Positions 1 to 14,815 of a stretch of DNA of 64,000 nt are shown here, piece after piece (positions within the stretch are counted from its first letter, which is position 1; each line of letters begins with the position of its first letter). The stretch lies in assembly GCA_943735955.1 (NCBI GenBank), contig OX030955.1, positions 8,623,269 to 8,687,268 on the forward strand. Direction: 5' to 3'. The translations under genes were made by a program, and so were the position numbers. This stretch comes from Piscicola geometra. Taxonomy: Eukaryota > Annelida > Clitellata > Hirudinida > Piscicolidae. The notes below the pieces were generated by a model. It did not search any database and had not been told where the DNA came from. It was given only the letters and a program-made list of their open reading frames with translations.

Positions 1-179
1 ATGATGAGGATGATGATTATGATGATGATGATGCTGATGATGATCATGATTATAACGTTGATGAGGATGACGATGACGATGTTTTTTGATTAAAAATTCA
101 TAAACAGTTTTGTTTTTTATAATGTTGTTTTTATTTACTTTTGGCATTCATTGTGCTCTCTTACCAACTTATGATCAAA

Positions 180-617
180 CCTTTCCACTCCTCGCCACCA
201 GACGACATTCCAGAGAGAGACAACAAGTCGGTCAAGTTGTCCGTGACGTCACGCAACAACAACCACAACAACTACAACAACTACAACAACTACAACAACA
301 ACAACAACAACAACGGTGGCGGGGCACTCGGCAGCAGACACTTGAGCAAGAGCAGTTCGAACCTTCACGACGCAGGAGACCCCGTCCACGGCAGTGCTTT
401 CAATAGGCACAACGGAGCGCTAGAAAACTCCAAGAACAATATCAAGAATAATTATGATAACAATAGTAACAAAAACAACAACTACAATAGTAACAACAAC
501 AACAACTACAATAGTAACAACAACAACTACAATGCTCGCAACACGCCCTCCTACTCGATCCTCAAGAGACCAAAGAACAGAGATTCGCAACTCAGCCTAC
601 CCACCCACTTCGCATAG
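180..617 (+). CDS. Probable 3'-terminal exon, Asn-rich protein (unrecognised)
   Basis: An open frame runs from a plausible acceptor (AG at about 207-208 after a pyrimidine-rich stretch, or the AG at 219-220) to a TAG at 615-617. The product is low-complexity: Ser/Arg/Asn-rich, with long Asn/Tyr-Asn runs encoded by AAC and TACAAC repeats (about 250-320 and 440-535). It ends in a more ordinary segment (SYSILKRPKNRDSQLSLP). A second frame is also open here, but it only re-reads the AAC repeats as Gln. The remainder of the gene lies left of the window, so no function can be assigned. It may be an alternative last exon of the same gene as the exon ending at 1573. The Ser/Arg-rich tail reads like a disordered cytoplasmic tail, which is inference only. 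Confidence 0.4.
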   Translation, partial: PFHSSPPDDIPERDNKSVKLSVTSRNNNHNNYNNYNNYNNNNNNNGGGALGSRHLSKSSSNLHDAGDPVHGSAFNRHNGALENSKNNIKNNYDNNSNKNNNYNSNNNNNYNSNNNNYNARNTPSYSILKRPKNRDSQLSLPTHFA

Positions 618-1417
618 ACGCCACACCAGTCTCATTGATATAGTATTACTCTTCATTGAAACTGTTTTCATCATTTGGTTTTAAAATATTTCGTAATTAA
701 ATATTCAGTAATCTGATATTTGTCAATTTATTTTCCATTGTTTGTTACTGGCATTTGCTGAACATTGCAGTCTTCCAGTCATTTCCACTTTCCTTGTCAG
801 ACAGAACTCCTTCAATTGGAGTCAGTTAAGGACACTCGTGTTAGGTTTCATTTGTAGAACATTTATACGGACTACTTAGCATTTTGCAGACTTAAAGGAT
901 CTTTTGAGCTTTTTTGGTCAGGAACTTGTCATGAACAAGCTTTTTAAAGTCATTTTGGTGGTTGAAACACTTTTGTTTTGTTGCCATTTTCAACTCTTTG
1001 TTGTGTCTGGTGGAAATTTCGTTTCTTTGCTGAATAAGTTATTTTTTTGAATGAGATTATTATACATTTTGTTGCTACCTAATTCTAGTCAATTCATTGT
1101 TATCGGCGTCTGTCAAATTTGGCTGCGCTTTTCTGTTAAATGAAACAAAATTTTGTTTGTTAATTATTAACATTAATTATTAACTTAATAATAATAATAA
1201 TAATAATTTTCATTTTTGTATAGCGCTCGGGCACGCAACTGAAGCGCTTAATGCCATTAAATGCAACGAATTAATTAGTCATTGTGAGGCATTTGTGGAA
1301 TAAACCGTTTTGGGAATAATATATTAAAATTTTAGAATCTTAAGTCAAAATAAAAATTTACATTTAATTAATCAGAATGTTTTTTGTGCGAATGTTGGTT
1401 GTTTTGAATCTGTCAAG

Positions 1418-1573
1418 GAATTGCCGCAGCAGACCAAGATGGCCGCAGGGAATCAAGTGAGCTGTGACATAAAGGATAAATCCTTCCATAGCAGCAGCAG
1501 TTCCAGTGTTGGCAAGGACTTCTCCTTCACCCTCTATCGCAGCCTCGGCACCAGTGGCAAGACAGAAAATTGA
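1418..1573 (+). CDS. Candidate 3'-terminal exon, Ser-rich tail (unrecognised)
   Basis: After a TTTTGAATCTGTCAAG acceptor-like site the frame reads ELPQQTKMAAGNQVSC, continues with a serine run (AGC repeats around 1490-1503), then DFSFTLYRSLGTSGKTEN, and stops at TGA 1571-1573. Composition is clearly richer in G+C than the flanks, as expected of an exon. It sits about 0.9 kb downstream of the stop of the Asn-rich exon, so it could be an alternative terminal exon or belong to another transcript. No family was recognised. Confidence 0.3.
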   Translation, partial: ELPQQTKMAAGNQVSCDIKDKSFHSSSSSSVGKDFSFTLYRSLGTSGKTEN

Positions 1574-1739
1574 GAAGAACGATGGTTGTGTTTTGTGGTT
1601 TTGAAAATGATGTGGTTATGATTGTGCTGTGGTATGAGTGTTGGTACTGTTGTGATGAATGAATTTTTATTGGTGGAGAGAGTGATTTTTTGGCGGTGAT
1701 TGTCATGGTGGTGTGGGTGAGGTTGGACTATTGAGAATG

Positions 1740-1848
<109 letters not shown>

Positions 1849-1899
1849 GTCTAAAACCATATTATTTAACAAATTTATTCAAAAAGCGCTATATAAATG

Positions 1900-4800
1900 C
1901 TTGTGGTTGATTAGTATTTTCTTTTTGCTTAAACTTTAACAAAATATTTTTCAAAAATATTTGCGATAAAATAGAAATATTAAAAAATATTTCTTTTAAA
2001 ATACTCGAATAAGTTGTACATACAATCAAAGCCATGTGAAGACAGTGGTCACGGGTAGCTAGAAGGGGTCTACTTGATTGGATCAACTCCAACAATAAAA
2101 AAAACTTGTGCACCAGCAGAACACAAAACATAATAAAAGGCTGTTAGTGTGGCGTGACGCACAGGCAGCAGCAAAACCTACTCCAAGCCATTTGCGTAGT
2201 CCAATACCAAGACAAGTCAAACAAGTTAATTTTTTATTTCATTCATATTTTACTCTAAGAAAAATACCCTTACTTTTCCAATAAAATTGAAAATGTGACA
2301 TTCCTTATTGTTTTAGTTTTCCTCTTATTTCTTCTATTATTGCGTGATGATGCGGGTCGTTTAATGCCATCACAAAGAGGCTTTACTGGCAGCCTCCACG
2401 AATCTCTTTCAACAACACCACACATTAATGCCCGCCCATTATTCCGCCCTCAAAAAGCATTTTAATGAAAATATTTCAGTGCGCATGATAATGATAGTAT
2501 CATTATCAATATCATGTTTTTCATCTTATGAGTCTTATAGGAAACTACAGCATAGAACTTCCCTTTAGATAAGTTCGAATTTTTTTCAACTTTTTAGGGA
2601 AAAAATATTACACTTAAATAAAAAGAAACAATTACTAATATTATCTTTTTATTAATAATATGTTTTTTATTGTTTCTCGGGTGACAGCCATGTTCTATCT
2701 AGAGTGGCAACAGGATATTTTGTATAATATAAAACAAATCAACATTTCAATAGAATTAATCATTAATGGCATAACAATTTATTCCAAATAAGTAATTGAA
2801 ATTACTTCATAAACACCAATAATAAAAATGAAACTATTCACTAAAAGTAATTAAGGTTAAAATATCGAGGCGGCTTTAAATGGAATGAATGGTGTTCCAC
2901 TTCTGATTTTCTGGTCATTTGATCGAAATCTTCAAAAGCACCGAAGTTTTTGCAATTTGTTCGATAGTGACGTTCAGTGACCCTGACATGTATCCATCTT
3001 CATCCATCACACCCCTATGAACCCAAGTCGTGTGCGTTTGTGTGTGGGTGGGTGAGAAAGAATGTGTGTGATTATTTGAGTGATTTTGTTAGCTAGTTTG
3101 TTTGTTAGTTAGTTGTTTGTATGTTTTTATTGTTTGTTTATTTGTTTGGATGGATTTGAAGAAATTTTGGGTTTTTAATAATCTATTTGTGAAATTTTTT
3201 TAAAATAAATATCAATGTAATTATTACAATTATTTATTTTATTTTTTTCGCAATTAAATTAAATAATCAAAACATTATAATGATCTTTTACCACATTTTT
3301 TAAGCTATAAAAAAGTATGTAACATAACTACAGAATTGATGAAAAGAAAAAAATATTTTTTTAGAAATACTTTTTATGATTTTAAATTTTAATCAAAAAT
3401 GTCCGAAAAAAAGATGCCTTTTGAATGCAATGTTTGTGTCTTGGAAATGGCGCGAAGGCAAGTACGCAAGTCTGAACTGTTTTCAACTTTAAAAGCAAAA
3501 CTAGGTCAGTCATTCTGGTGTGAGAGAGATTTTACAAGCGAAAAAGAAAGCAAAAAGAGAAAAGAAAGGGATTGAAAGAAGAGAGAGAGTAAAGGAATAA
3601 AGGAAGAGATAAAAAAGAAAGGAAGGAAAAGAGAGGAGAAGAGCGCATTATCTGGAGTTAGTGCTATCGATCAGCGCATGCAGAGTGCTTAAGAGAGATG
3701 CCCGTCTGCATGAGGCCTGCGAGAACATGAAGTGATGTTTGTTTGTTTGCTGAATGCATGAACCTTCGATGCTGCACCAGCTGACTTGTGAACGTTTTAA
3801 TGAGCTGACGATTGTTTGTGGGCTGCTGAGACTGCTTGTAAATAAACACTGATGAACTCGCAAACAGGAGGTTAATTCTAGTGAAATGTTCAGTTTGGAA
3901 GATTTGTTGGCTGTGATGCTTCAAACAAATGAGTAAAAGCGGAAGCTTTGTTGAGTTTAATCTTCTGGAATGAAAGTTGCTCGAAAACCATGAAAATCAA
4001 AGAGAAAACCAGTCACAATTTGAATTTTTCCACTTCTAGAAACTCCATCTTGAAACTTCACTAGTTTTCCTAGCTTAGAAAACTAGCTGATTAGCTTAAA
4101 ATAATAGGATAGAAAGGTCACAGTGCTCAATTGTAAAGTACAGATTACTTGTTCTTTCTTAGTAATTTTAAAGACATCTTCTCCATTTCCAGTGCTGTGT
4201 TTTACTATCTTCCTTTTCAACTAGAAGCATCCCGCAAAGTGAGTATCATTTCAGATTATATTATAGTGACTTATTACTTAATTTAATTTAATAAGTTTTA
4301 AATATACTTCTAAATTAACAATATAGTATTTAGGACAATTAATTTATAAAATAACAAACAAATTCTTCAAATATTAATTTCTAGCTTTTTAAAACAGCAA
4401 AATATTCTTTAGAATCTTCTAGCGAAAAACTTTCGGATTGCATTTAAGGCATTATCCTCCATCATTTGTCCATGAAAAAGAATTCAATCACCTTTAAGCC
4501 ACTCTGAAGCATTGATTTTTGAATTAAGCAGCTAAACGTCCGTCAAAATAATTTTTAAGCCGTGTTAATAATTAATTAACTATTTAATTAATTAATTATT
4601 TTAATTAGCGAAATAAGAAATTCAATAAATAGATAAAAACAAGCTTAGAAAAGCATCCCACAACATGCAATGCGTTTTAAATCATCTTTGAAGCCTTATT
4701 TTTAACAATTAACAAATCAGCGCTCTCTCATAGTACCATCCACACTAAAATCTACTTTTCACATTCCGCAAGGCCCTTTCTGACGTCATTCTATCACGTG

Positions 4801-7800
4801 ATTTATTCAATAAGTTTTCATAGAAAGAATAATGATTATTATTATAATAAAGCGATGCAAAAACAACGTGCGGTGGATGGGAGCAGGTGTTTATGGGGGT
4901 ATTAAGCCTCAGCGTGATGACTTGCCAGATGGTAAAGAAGCCTACATGTTTATAAATTATGTTTTGTTGTTTTTTTCCTTTTTTAGTTATTTATAATATA
5001 TCTTTTTTTTATCTATTTATTCGTTTTTATATATTTTTGTTACACATATTTTTTAAATAAATTTATTCGATTATTATTCTCATTTACTTCAACACTATCC
5101 TCTTCGTCATTCATGTAGCACTTCTTAGTTAGTTGTACTTTCCAGTTATGCATGCATTAGATGCTTCAGAGGCTGGCGAGGAGCGCAAACTAGCCTGACG
5201 ACCCCGATATCGGCAACACCGTTCATAATAGAACTCCATCGCCACCACCACCACCGCCGCCACTATCAAGGCGTCTACAAAAGAGGCTACTTGTGTGCAC
5301 GAACTTTCCAGTGTTTACATACAAATATTTTGCTTTTGGACCCTTTTAAAGTCTTCCAATCAACCCTCAATGCTCCCTCAATTCATGCATAATTCTTTAG
5401 TGGGGAATCTTTATGCCTTCTTGATTGTCTGTATATTTAAATAATACATGTATACATTTTTTAAATGGCTGTATATTTCGCGATTATGTTCAACTCCGTG
5501 AAATAGCATTTATGTTATAATTAAGTTTTTATGTATTTGTTATTGCAACAAGAAGTTCTTACTGAATATTACCATCAAGTGCTGCAATTGATTGTATTCT
5601 AACGCATTTTATTTTATTGCATTGTATTTTATTACATTTCATTGTATTTCATTGTATTGTATTTTACTGCCTTCAATTGTATTGCATTGTATTCAACATT
5701 CTCACCACTGCTTTTTCAGCAGGTTGTTTGTTGGATTAGCAACGATGCTGCATATCCAACATTATCTTCAAGCTGTCCTGAGAAGTATTCATTGATGAGG
5801 CACATAAGACCTTTCCCCTGGCTATTCAAACTGCATGAACCTCTTGCATTGCGCCTCTCCATTTGACTAGAGCAGTGTGGTCTCTTCCGCAGTCCATTTG
5901 CTCCTGGAATTATTGATTCTTTCAGACTTTTTCTTTTACAAGAAGGTTGATGAGAAGAATTTGTGGTTATTCTCTATTTGTATTTTTTTTTCGATTATTT
6001 ATTTTAATTTTTTAAAAGTTATTAATTTTTTTCTTTTCATTAATTTATTTTTTAATTCAATATCTTTTTCAATTTTATAACTTTTTAATATTCTTTTTTC
6101 GCTTCCTTTAATCCATTTTTTATATTTACGCTTCAAACAACAGCCAAGCATAAATCCTGAAACTTTTTCTGTTAATAAATTTTCATTTCCGTTTAATTAA
6201 ATCTTTGTTAAAATAATAAAGCCTTTTAATCTCCGCAAAGCCATTGAAAATACTTTTGCATGCGCCATGAATAGTATGCTTATGTATATAGATGGGGTCT
6301 GTAAATGCTTTAATTTGGCTTGAATAATAATAATAATAAATAATATTTTTATATTTATTATAAATTAGTTTTGACTTGCATCATTTGACAACTTGATGTG
6401 CTTGAGTTTCAGCTCATATTTCGTAAGAAGTTTTTCTTCATAATGCAAAGAGTTTGCAGCGATAGCTTTCAATAATTGGTGGAGCCCGCATTTACTGAAC
6501 AAAAACTCATGTAATCCATGCCTTCATCACACGTCATATTTTGGATTATGTTTTTACGGTTATTTTGTATATTTTAAAACTAAGGTTAAAAATTTAATCT
6601 AAATATTTTAAAATCAAACCATCATAAATTAAAAGTTTCTTTCAAAATGTAAAAAGAATGTCAAAAAACAAGAATGATGATGCTAGAAAAACAGGTTTTT
6701 CAGTCATGGAAATTCCAGAATCTGAAAAGCAGAATACAAAAGTGGACCAAGATTTACATCTTACTATTACTAGTTTTGTGAATAATATATGAAAGAAAAA
6801 ACGATGAATATGAACATATTATAGGCTAAATCATAGAAGCGAAACGGATAAATAACTTGAGTCAATGATGGGAGTATGCAAGTACAGGCTTGAAACATTT
6901 ACATCGCTTTCCTAAAGACATCCATCTTCTTCGACATGGGCAAACCAAAAACTTTAATTTCTGCAAAGAATATTAACTTTTTTAATATTGCATTTTACCC
7001 AAAAGTTAGAAAAGAACCAAGGGTATTTAAAATTTGTGAAAAAATAATTTTTTTTGCTTTCAACTAAATTTGTTCATAAGCAGGGTGCCGTCATAGATTT
7101 TCCAACTTTTTTGTTTGCTTTTGTTTCGCTATTTAATCTCGAATTTCATTCCCTGTGCACGAATGAAATTGAAAACGAAAATATAAAAACTCAGTTTGAA
7201 TAGAGTCGAAAAAATCTTTATCGTAACTCTATGTTGTTTGTTTTAAATAGTTTTATTTTTTCAAGGATTCAAAGCACCCACGGAGGCATATTAATAGAAA
7301 ACTACTCGCTGTAATTCCATCTGTTTGGATATGTTTATTGGTTCATCTGTCATCTAGTTCAGTTCTCAATCCACGCAACTATCCAATGCATAGTCTCTTC
7401 ATAAATCCATCTACAACCTATCTGTTTCATTCCTTACACTCCTCACCACTCATACATCATTTTTCTTCCTCAATCTATTGACCTGGATGACCAATAAAAC
7501 ATCGACTGAAGTACCTCAACACTAAAGCTGCATATAACTTCTCATTACATTGTTTTAACTTGCTTCAAACTTACTTTTTACGTGGTAATTTTTTCTGAAC
7601 AAACAACCAACGAATTTCTTCTACTTAAAAACACTGGCAGTCTAGTTGGGATGGAACAAGTTTATTTGAAAGATCTGCTGAAACTCTCCATTTTAAAGGT
7701 ACTTATATGAATAATCTTAGAGAAAAAACTTGATCAGCTTTGTTGTGTTGAGCTAAAATAACGACTTATTGATAGTCGAAGCATTTAATAAATTAGTGAA

Positions 7801-8990
7801 AATCATTTTTTTTCTTATTGAGTTTCAATTTATTTCAATTTCAAGGCTTCAAATCTTTCATTTTTGTTGCAACTCATGTGTGAAGGAGGTTTCAAAACGA
7901 TGAAGGAAGCCGGTTGCTAAGGCTTGACTGGAAACAAAAGGGCATCGACAAGGTAATTAAGGAAGAACAAAGTATTAGAAGCACCCGAGTTGGGCCAGCC
8001 ACTCTAAATAACTCGCCCCGAGACAGCTTTATGATTTCTTTTTTTCTCATTTTTCAGTTTAGTTTTTTATCATTTTTTCAGTTGAGATTTTTATTTTTTT
8101 CACTTAAAAACTATTGTTTATTTTCGTCTGTTTTTTTTATAGAAACAACTACTCTTAATATCCTTCTCTTTTAAACTAAAAAATCACACAACCTTGCAAA
8201 ACCTTTTTTTATTAGAAAAATGAACCTCATTGTAACAAAAATAAATACCATTTTTTCGATCTTTATATATTGGCAACTTATAAAAGTGGTTTCCAAGCTT
8301 GAGGCAACTGAGGCCAAGTCAAACGTGCAAGGAATTTCATAATTGCGTTCAAAAGCACTCTTTAGGATGTCTTCCTGTCTGCTTGCATCCCTCTACATAC
8401 CACTGCATTGACGTCTGCATTGACGCCTGCATGGCAGTGCGACACAAGACAATAGTATCCACGAGTTTCAAACGACTTTAATCGTCTGCTCACAACACAG
8501 CCTTGTTTACCTTGGTTTCCAACCATTTACCGCCTTCTCGAATTTTTACTTATACAAAACGTTGTTATTGTTTTCTTATTAGAAATTGATTTTGCAAACA
8601 TGCTCATGGCTTGTTAGTAGGTTTCATCTTATTTACAGATATTACATGTTAGTTCATACATAAACATACGCACAATTATACTCACAAAAATAAACATAAA
8701 CATACACACACAAAAAAAAACATACACAAACATAAACACAAACAATCAAACAAACATACACAAAAGTGCGCCAACAAACACGCAGGCGTGAATGCGAACA
8801 AGCGCGCCAAACATAAAAGTATTTTATAAATCAAGAAAGAGTGTTTATAAAGCTGCTGAGTCAATACAATCGATGCATGATGGATGGGCACAGGCCAGAG
8901 AGATGCTGGTGGTAGGCACGAAGAATTGACCATGCTGCAACTTGCATCCATCTTGAAATAATTTGTTCTAATTGTTTTCGTGCCATTGCA
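1900..8990. other. Gene-poor AT-rich stretch
   Basis: No convincing gene is visible. Open frames here are short and fall in AT-rich or low-complexity DNA. A short candidate terminal exon follows a TTTCCAG at about 5147 and encodes xMHALDASEAGEERKLA before a TGA, with support from local composition only. A CCACCACCACCGCC-type run lies at about 5240-5260. I see no RNA gene, transposon end or promoter that I could defend. Confidence 0.4.
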
Positions 8991-8991
8991 G

Positions 8992-9234
8992 ACTGTGAAA
9001 TCAAGGTGTGACATCATAGCAGATGAGAAGGCTTTCGAATGGCTTGTTAGAGAGACCCAATGCCTTTCTAACCGCTTGAGACTCCTCCTTGAAACATGCC
9101 CAATCGATTCTGACTCAGGTGGAGTTGCTTTCTTGGAGGTGGAAGGGGGTCCTCGTAATTGGAAACATCTGAGCTCCGAACGATTTTTCCAGAAAATTGC
9201 TGCAGTTTTTGTCATCAATCAAATGATTTTATAA
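8992..9234 (+). CDS. Candidate exon, unrecognised protein
   Basis: A strong acceptor (TTGTTCTAATTGTTTTCGTGCCATTGCAG) ends at 8991. The open frame that follows reads TVKSRCDIIADEKAFEWLV, then a Leu/Arg-rich helical stretch and an acidic SDSGGVAFLEVEGG, and stops at 9234. Local G+C is well above the flanks. A weak internal donor (C|GTAATT near 9156) could end the exon earlier. I do not recognise the protein and found no partner exon. The antisense frame over the same DNA degenerates into a repeat-derived Cys/Val/Leu tail and was discarded. Confidence 0.3.
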   Translation, partial: TVKSRCDIIADEKAFEWLVRETQCLSNRLRLLLETCPIDSDSGGVAFLEVEGGPRNWKHLSSERFFQKIAAVFVINQMIL

Positions 9235-9895
9235 TCGCCAAAGCAAAGAATGCTGAAATTTTTCAATTATATTTTAATATAATTTTTAAAAATAATAAAA
9301 GTTCAATCTACATTTCCGACTATAACCTAATCAGAGCATGGTTGAACGCTTTTTCTAATTTGAATTTTCAATCTCTTAATAACTCATCATTTTGAATTTG
9401 GCGGGTCTAAAATTTTTCCTTTTTTAAAATTAATTTTTCGCCAAGAATTATGTGAAATCATCATCAAGACTTGAAAGATAGGACTTTTAAGCGGGTATTT
9501 TACAGCTTCACTGATGCATTTCTTTATAATGAGGGCTGCACGAAGCAATGGCGTCTCATGCAGGTGCAGGAGACTTACATGATAAACAAAACTTCACGTA
9601 CAACTCAAATGAATGCTCAAAGGTCAATATGAGATCTCATCAGCTTTTTCAGTTTATTAAATTTTTTAAAGTCTGATTTCTTTTACACCTTCTATTCTTC
9701 ATTGTTTCCACCCCATCCATCTTTACCCTTTCCACTCTTCGTCATATTTCCACAATTCTCTCCCTCCCGCCCTCCCAACATCCCCCCTTCTCTCTCCACT
9801 GTCCAGGAAACGAAATGTTGTGACGTCAGAGGCGTAAATCTCCTCTTTCCTTCTCGCCATATTGATTTTTCTGATTTTTCTTCTATATGCACAAA

Positions 9896-10079
<184 letters not shown>

Positions 10080-10129
10080 AAAATAATAATGATAACAATA
10101 ATAACTATAATAATTAAATTATAATAATA

Positions 10130-13100
10130 TCGAGTTATACCTGCTTATTTGGTATTATAAAATAGTGAGAAAAATATTAGATATATAAAACTCTGAAGGT
10201 CTCAAACTACATTTTTTTATGTTTATTTAATTTCAAAAATAATTTTAATATTTCAGAGTATCACCGACTGGTTTTGATGAATAGATTAATGAACCGATCG
10301 ATAATACGAACATGCATTTATTTTCATGAAAACAAATTTGTACAAAAATAATCATTCGCAAAAAAAATCATTTTTTACAAGACAAAAAAAAATGAAACGA
10401 AAAGTTGTTATTTGGATCTTCTCTACTTTTCACATTGCTCCCCTTTCAACTTCACCACCACATTTATTCGACATTATTTCAGCATTATGTCTTTATAAGG
10501 CATCAACAACGTGCATTTATTTTTACATTTATCTTAGAACAAACCCAATTTTTGTATATATTAAATCTATACAATAAATTGTCAATAAATTTTATTGACA
10601 CTGCATGATGAATCTGTTTGGGAGAATGGATGTTGCAACAGTTTCACCCTTTTATGAATTCACAAATAAAATTTTTAGTATTCCATAAATCATCCATGGC
10701 AGTTGATTTAGTATAAACCTATCCAAACTGAGTTTGAGAACCAAACTTCGCTGAAATGCGTTACTAGGCATTGAAAGTAAATTTAAAATGAAAACAGAAT
10801 ATTTAAAAAAAATTATTTTTATTTATCATTTATTTGATTGCTTTCAAAAAGAAAAAAAAACTTTTTTTTTACTTACAACTTTTAATTCTTTAAACCCCTT
10901 GCTATGTAATCCTTTCCCGCCTCGGTTCCTGACCAGATCTTCCATGGGTCATTCCACCCACTTATTCTCCATCCTTCCACTCCGTCACCCCTAATTCCTC
11001 TCGATCAACTAATAAACAATCGATCACTCTAATCATTGAAAGAATTTTTCTCATGAGACTTGAAAAAATCATTTTACAATTTTAAACTCGAAAGTCAGTA
11101 AAAATAAGTATTTGGGAATTTTATACAATTGTTTTTTTTCAAATAAAAATTTCCCACTGCTTTTTACAAAAAACAAAAGTAGACCTAATACGATGCTAGA
11201 GCAAAAACAGGAGTATATCAAACAAAACATGGAAAGAATATGTTTAATACACATTTGGATAAATACGAGAATTAAGTTATATATATATATATATAATTTT
11301 TAAAACATTAAATTTGTTTTACTTAAAAAAATCCTTTTTACATTAAAAAAATTAACTTTTTAAAAGCCCATTAAGCCCGCTTTAAAAGACAGGCGTATAA
11401 ACAAAAAGAGTTTGCACACGAGAAGCAGCCATCTCACAAAAGTAATCATTGTACGGTGTGCAGAGAGGCGACTAATTGCGAGACAGCGTCAAGGGCTGCT
11501 GCTTGTGCAGGTCTCTCGAGATCCTTCAGACCATGGCAGTCTTTCTCGCAGTTTAAACGGATTTAAAAAAAGTTCTTGATGGTTTAAAGAATAATTTAAA
11601 GTTTAATTATTGTCTTATCGTTTATGCTGCTTACTTTAATTATTCTCTCGTCATTTATTATCATTTCAGTTCACTCACAAAGCATCTTTTCTCGATTGAT
11701 ATCCCTCACTTGCACCTGTTGCTATGGCCTTCCAAGCGTCTTGCCAATGTGTCTGCCAAAGCTTTCTTACGACTCTCTCCGGACAACGATCGCTCATTTC
11801 CGTTCCATGAATATTCTTCTTATACTAGGAGACCAACGGACCAAAAACACAAAACCCGAGTTCCCGTTGTCGTTCCTAATTTATATAGCGCGCAGTGGAA
11901 ACACTAAGTTACTGAAACACTGGCTTGGTGGTGCGTGATTGCCTCGATAGCCTTCTTGTTTATTACATATGTTCTGTTTCCATTTTATATTCATTGAAAC
12001 ATACGTAATAAATATTTTATTGTGTTTATAACTTTCATGAATCTTTGGTATTAATATTTTCCTTAAATGCAAACAATCTAGTTTGAGTATTCCTGAATCG
12101 TGCTTTAAAATTCATGCGATATGAATATTGAAAAGCCTTTATTCCCTTTTAATTAATAACAGCCTACTTCGACTATCTTTTCAAAAGAAGCTGTTTTAAT
12201 TACTTTTTTATTAATAATAATTCTTGTTTTATTGGCCTCTGTGAAAAACCTAATTAATTTTTATTTTATTTTAACAACAACACAAAAACATCCGTTTTGA
12301 GCACTTTGCACGTGTTATCCGCTTCGAGGATTGATTTTTTAAGGAAGGCCTAATGCGGGAAGGATGGGCGAGCCAGCACATAACTCAGCTAAATTCGATT
12401 GAAAAAAGAAATAATACAAAAATAATTATTTTTCCATTACATAAAACTTAAACTTAAAAGCAAACTAACAATAAAACAAGCGTTGAAATTATTTTAACGA
12501 CTAAAATTAGTTTCCATTTTTTGAAAGATTCAAACATGTTTTATATTCTTTTGGAACGAAGCAAGTGTTTCACTGGGCTGCCAACCGATAGTTCGGATGC
12601 TCGAAGGAATTCTGATTGGGAAGAAGTTTGCTACGCGTCAGACAGGCACCCCCTCGCTAATGTAATAGTTTAGGCTTTTATATTATAAAACGGCGTGGCG
12701 ACATAGAAATATTAATAAATAGTATTGAAGAAAATAAAAGAATAATAATAATAATATGAGAATTAATTATATAAGAATATGAGAATGATTTTGAAGATGC
12801 TGATGATGATGATGATGATGGCGATGATGATGATGATGATCTTTAGATGAGTATAAAAGATTTCACACGAAGGCATAAAGACGAGAACAGATGGCGGTTT
12901 AATTGTTCAACGAGGCGTACAACCGCATTAAAATAAAATTATTTTTATTCCCAAGACTCGAACATTCTTCGATCAATACATTCAAGAAATCATAAAAATG
13001 TGAATCGGAATTTACATCGATGCTAATAGAAGAATGCAAAACATTGGGCTAAAAAAATACAACTAAACCCTTTCGGCAAACCAACAAACCAACAAACAAA

Positions 13101-14815
13101 CAGACAGACAAAAAAACAGACAAACAAACAAACAGACAAACAAACAGACAGACAAAGCTCCAAAAGGCAAAGACAAACGTACACAAGTTGGAGAGTGCAG
13201 TATTATTGATTTACGAGTGTACACGGCACGCCAGATGAGGTAGGTAGGTAGGTAGGAAGGAAGGAAGGAAGGAAGGTTGGAGACGTTGTATGGCCACTTG
13301 CAGCGTTATTCTTCACGTCTGATAGATTTATGCCCTAATGCAATATTTTGTTCGAGGCATTCTTTTTGGACATAACAATGGCGTGTTTCACGGCGATATG
13401 AAATTGACGCTGGTGTGGAGGTGGAGTGAGTGGTGGGGTGGAAAGAGAGGAGGGAGGGAGAGGGGTGAGTCGGAAGCCTTAGACACGATTTGACAAGAGA
13501 TAGATTACGCTGGGAGAGTCGGTTCAAGCAACTTTCAGCTGGAGCTCTCTGGAGGAATATTTAAGTTTTCACCCTGCTTCATGGCACTGTGCAATATAAA
13601 AGTTTGTATTTGTTGATTTAATATATGTATTGTTTTTTCAAATATACTTCCAATTATTTCAATTTTAAATGTATTTTGCAAAATTAAATGCAATTTTATT
13701 TGGTTTCTTTTCTTCATCAGCCTACTTATAGAAACCTCTTAATGCGCAAGTCACGTCGATTTTCACTCCATTTTTGATTTTCCGATTGACGACTCTTTCA
13801 ATGATGTATTTTTTATTTTCCTGAAAACTAAAATAGGTCAATTAAATTTATCTTTCCAAGTAATTTCCCATCGTTTAGAGAAAAATATATAGCTAATAGA
13901 AGCTAATTCATGCACATAGTGTTCAATGATGAAATTTGTTTCTAGGAGAGACAATATAGATTTATTTGTAGCTGTGTTATGAAAGTCCTTCCTAATAACT
14001 GCGACACACATTCAGGCCTAGAACACGCAAAAAGCACAATGTCCTTGGATTGTAAGCCTGCAATTACATACGATTATGCACACTCGGGTAATCACATGGA
14101 AATACACAAAAGATTGAATTATCCTTTTAATTAGTTATTGAATTATGCTTCATGAACGAAGGAGGGAACTTTTGGTGCATAGTTTGGTCCATTTTAGAGC
14201 CCCTTTTATGGTTGATTGTATGGTTAATTGAATGGTCTACTGTATGTTCCATTGTGCTTTATTGTATGGTCAATTGTGTGGTTTTTTGAATGGTCGATTT
14301 TGTATACCTTTTGTAGTTTTTCTTCAAAAAGATTGAAAAGTCTCTGAAAAGCTACTTGAAAAGAATAAATATCTCAATAAACTCAAGTTTTCTTATATGG
14401 AAATAATGTACAATATTTAGTAGATTCCTTTTTTAAAACATATATACATTACTTTTTTATTTTAATTATTAGATTTTTCGAACCATTCCTTGAATAATAA
14501 AATACAATTTTTAATTATTTAAAATGATTTAGGGTCTTGAAACTCTTTTAACTTGACTCAACTAAAACCCTTAGCTGAAACTAAGACTTTGCTCCTCCTT
14601 GAAATGAATATTTAATCGTCTTTTAAATATTATTTATGTTTTAAGCCATTACCATATTTATCTCAAAATAATAAACATTTTGTATAAAAAGACAAAATTA
14701 TGGAAAAAATATAATACAAAATTATGAATAAATATAAAGTAAAGGTTTTTGCCCAAACTCTAATCTAGATGCAATCAAAATCAAAGTTTTCAAATTTACA
14801 GTTTTTTCTCTGCAG
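10130..14815. other. Gene-poor stretch with small tandem repeats
   Basis: This stretch contains (GAT)n at about 12795-12840, a CAAA/CAGA tetranucleotide mixture at about 13075-13160, and GGTA/GGAA tetranucleotides at about 13238-13276. Frames up to about 100 codons (for example 11624-11938) lack splice signals and recognisable domains. No gene is called. Confidence 0.4.

Noticed and set aside
8682..9218. 178-codon minus frame
   Set aside because: Its C-terminal half is a Cys/Leu/Val tail from ACACAA repeats, and the plus strand carries a better exon with an acceptor.
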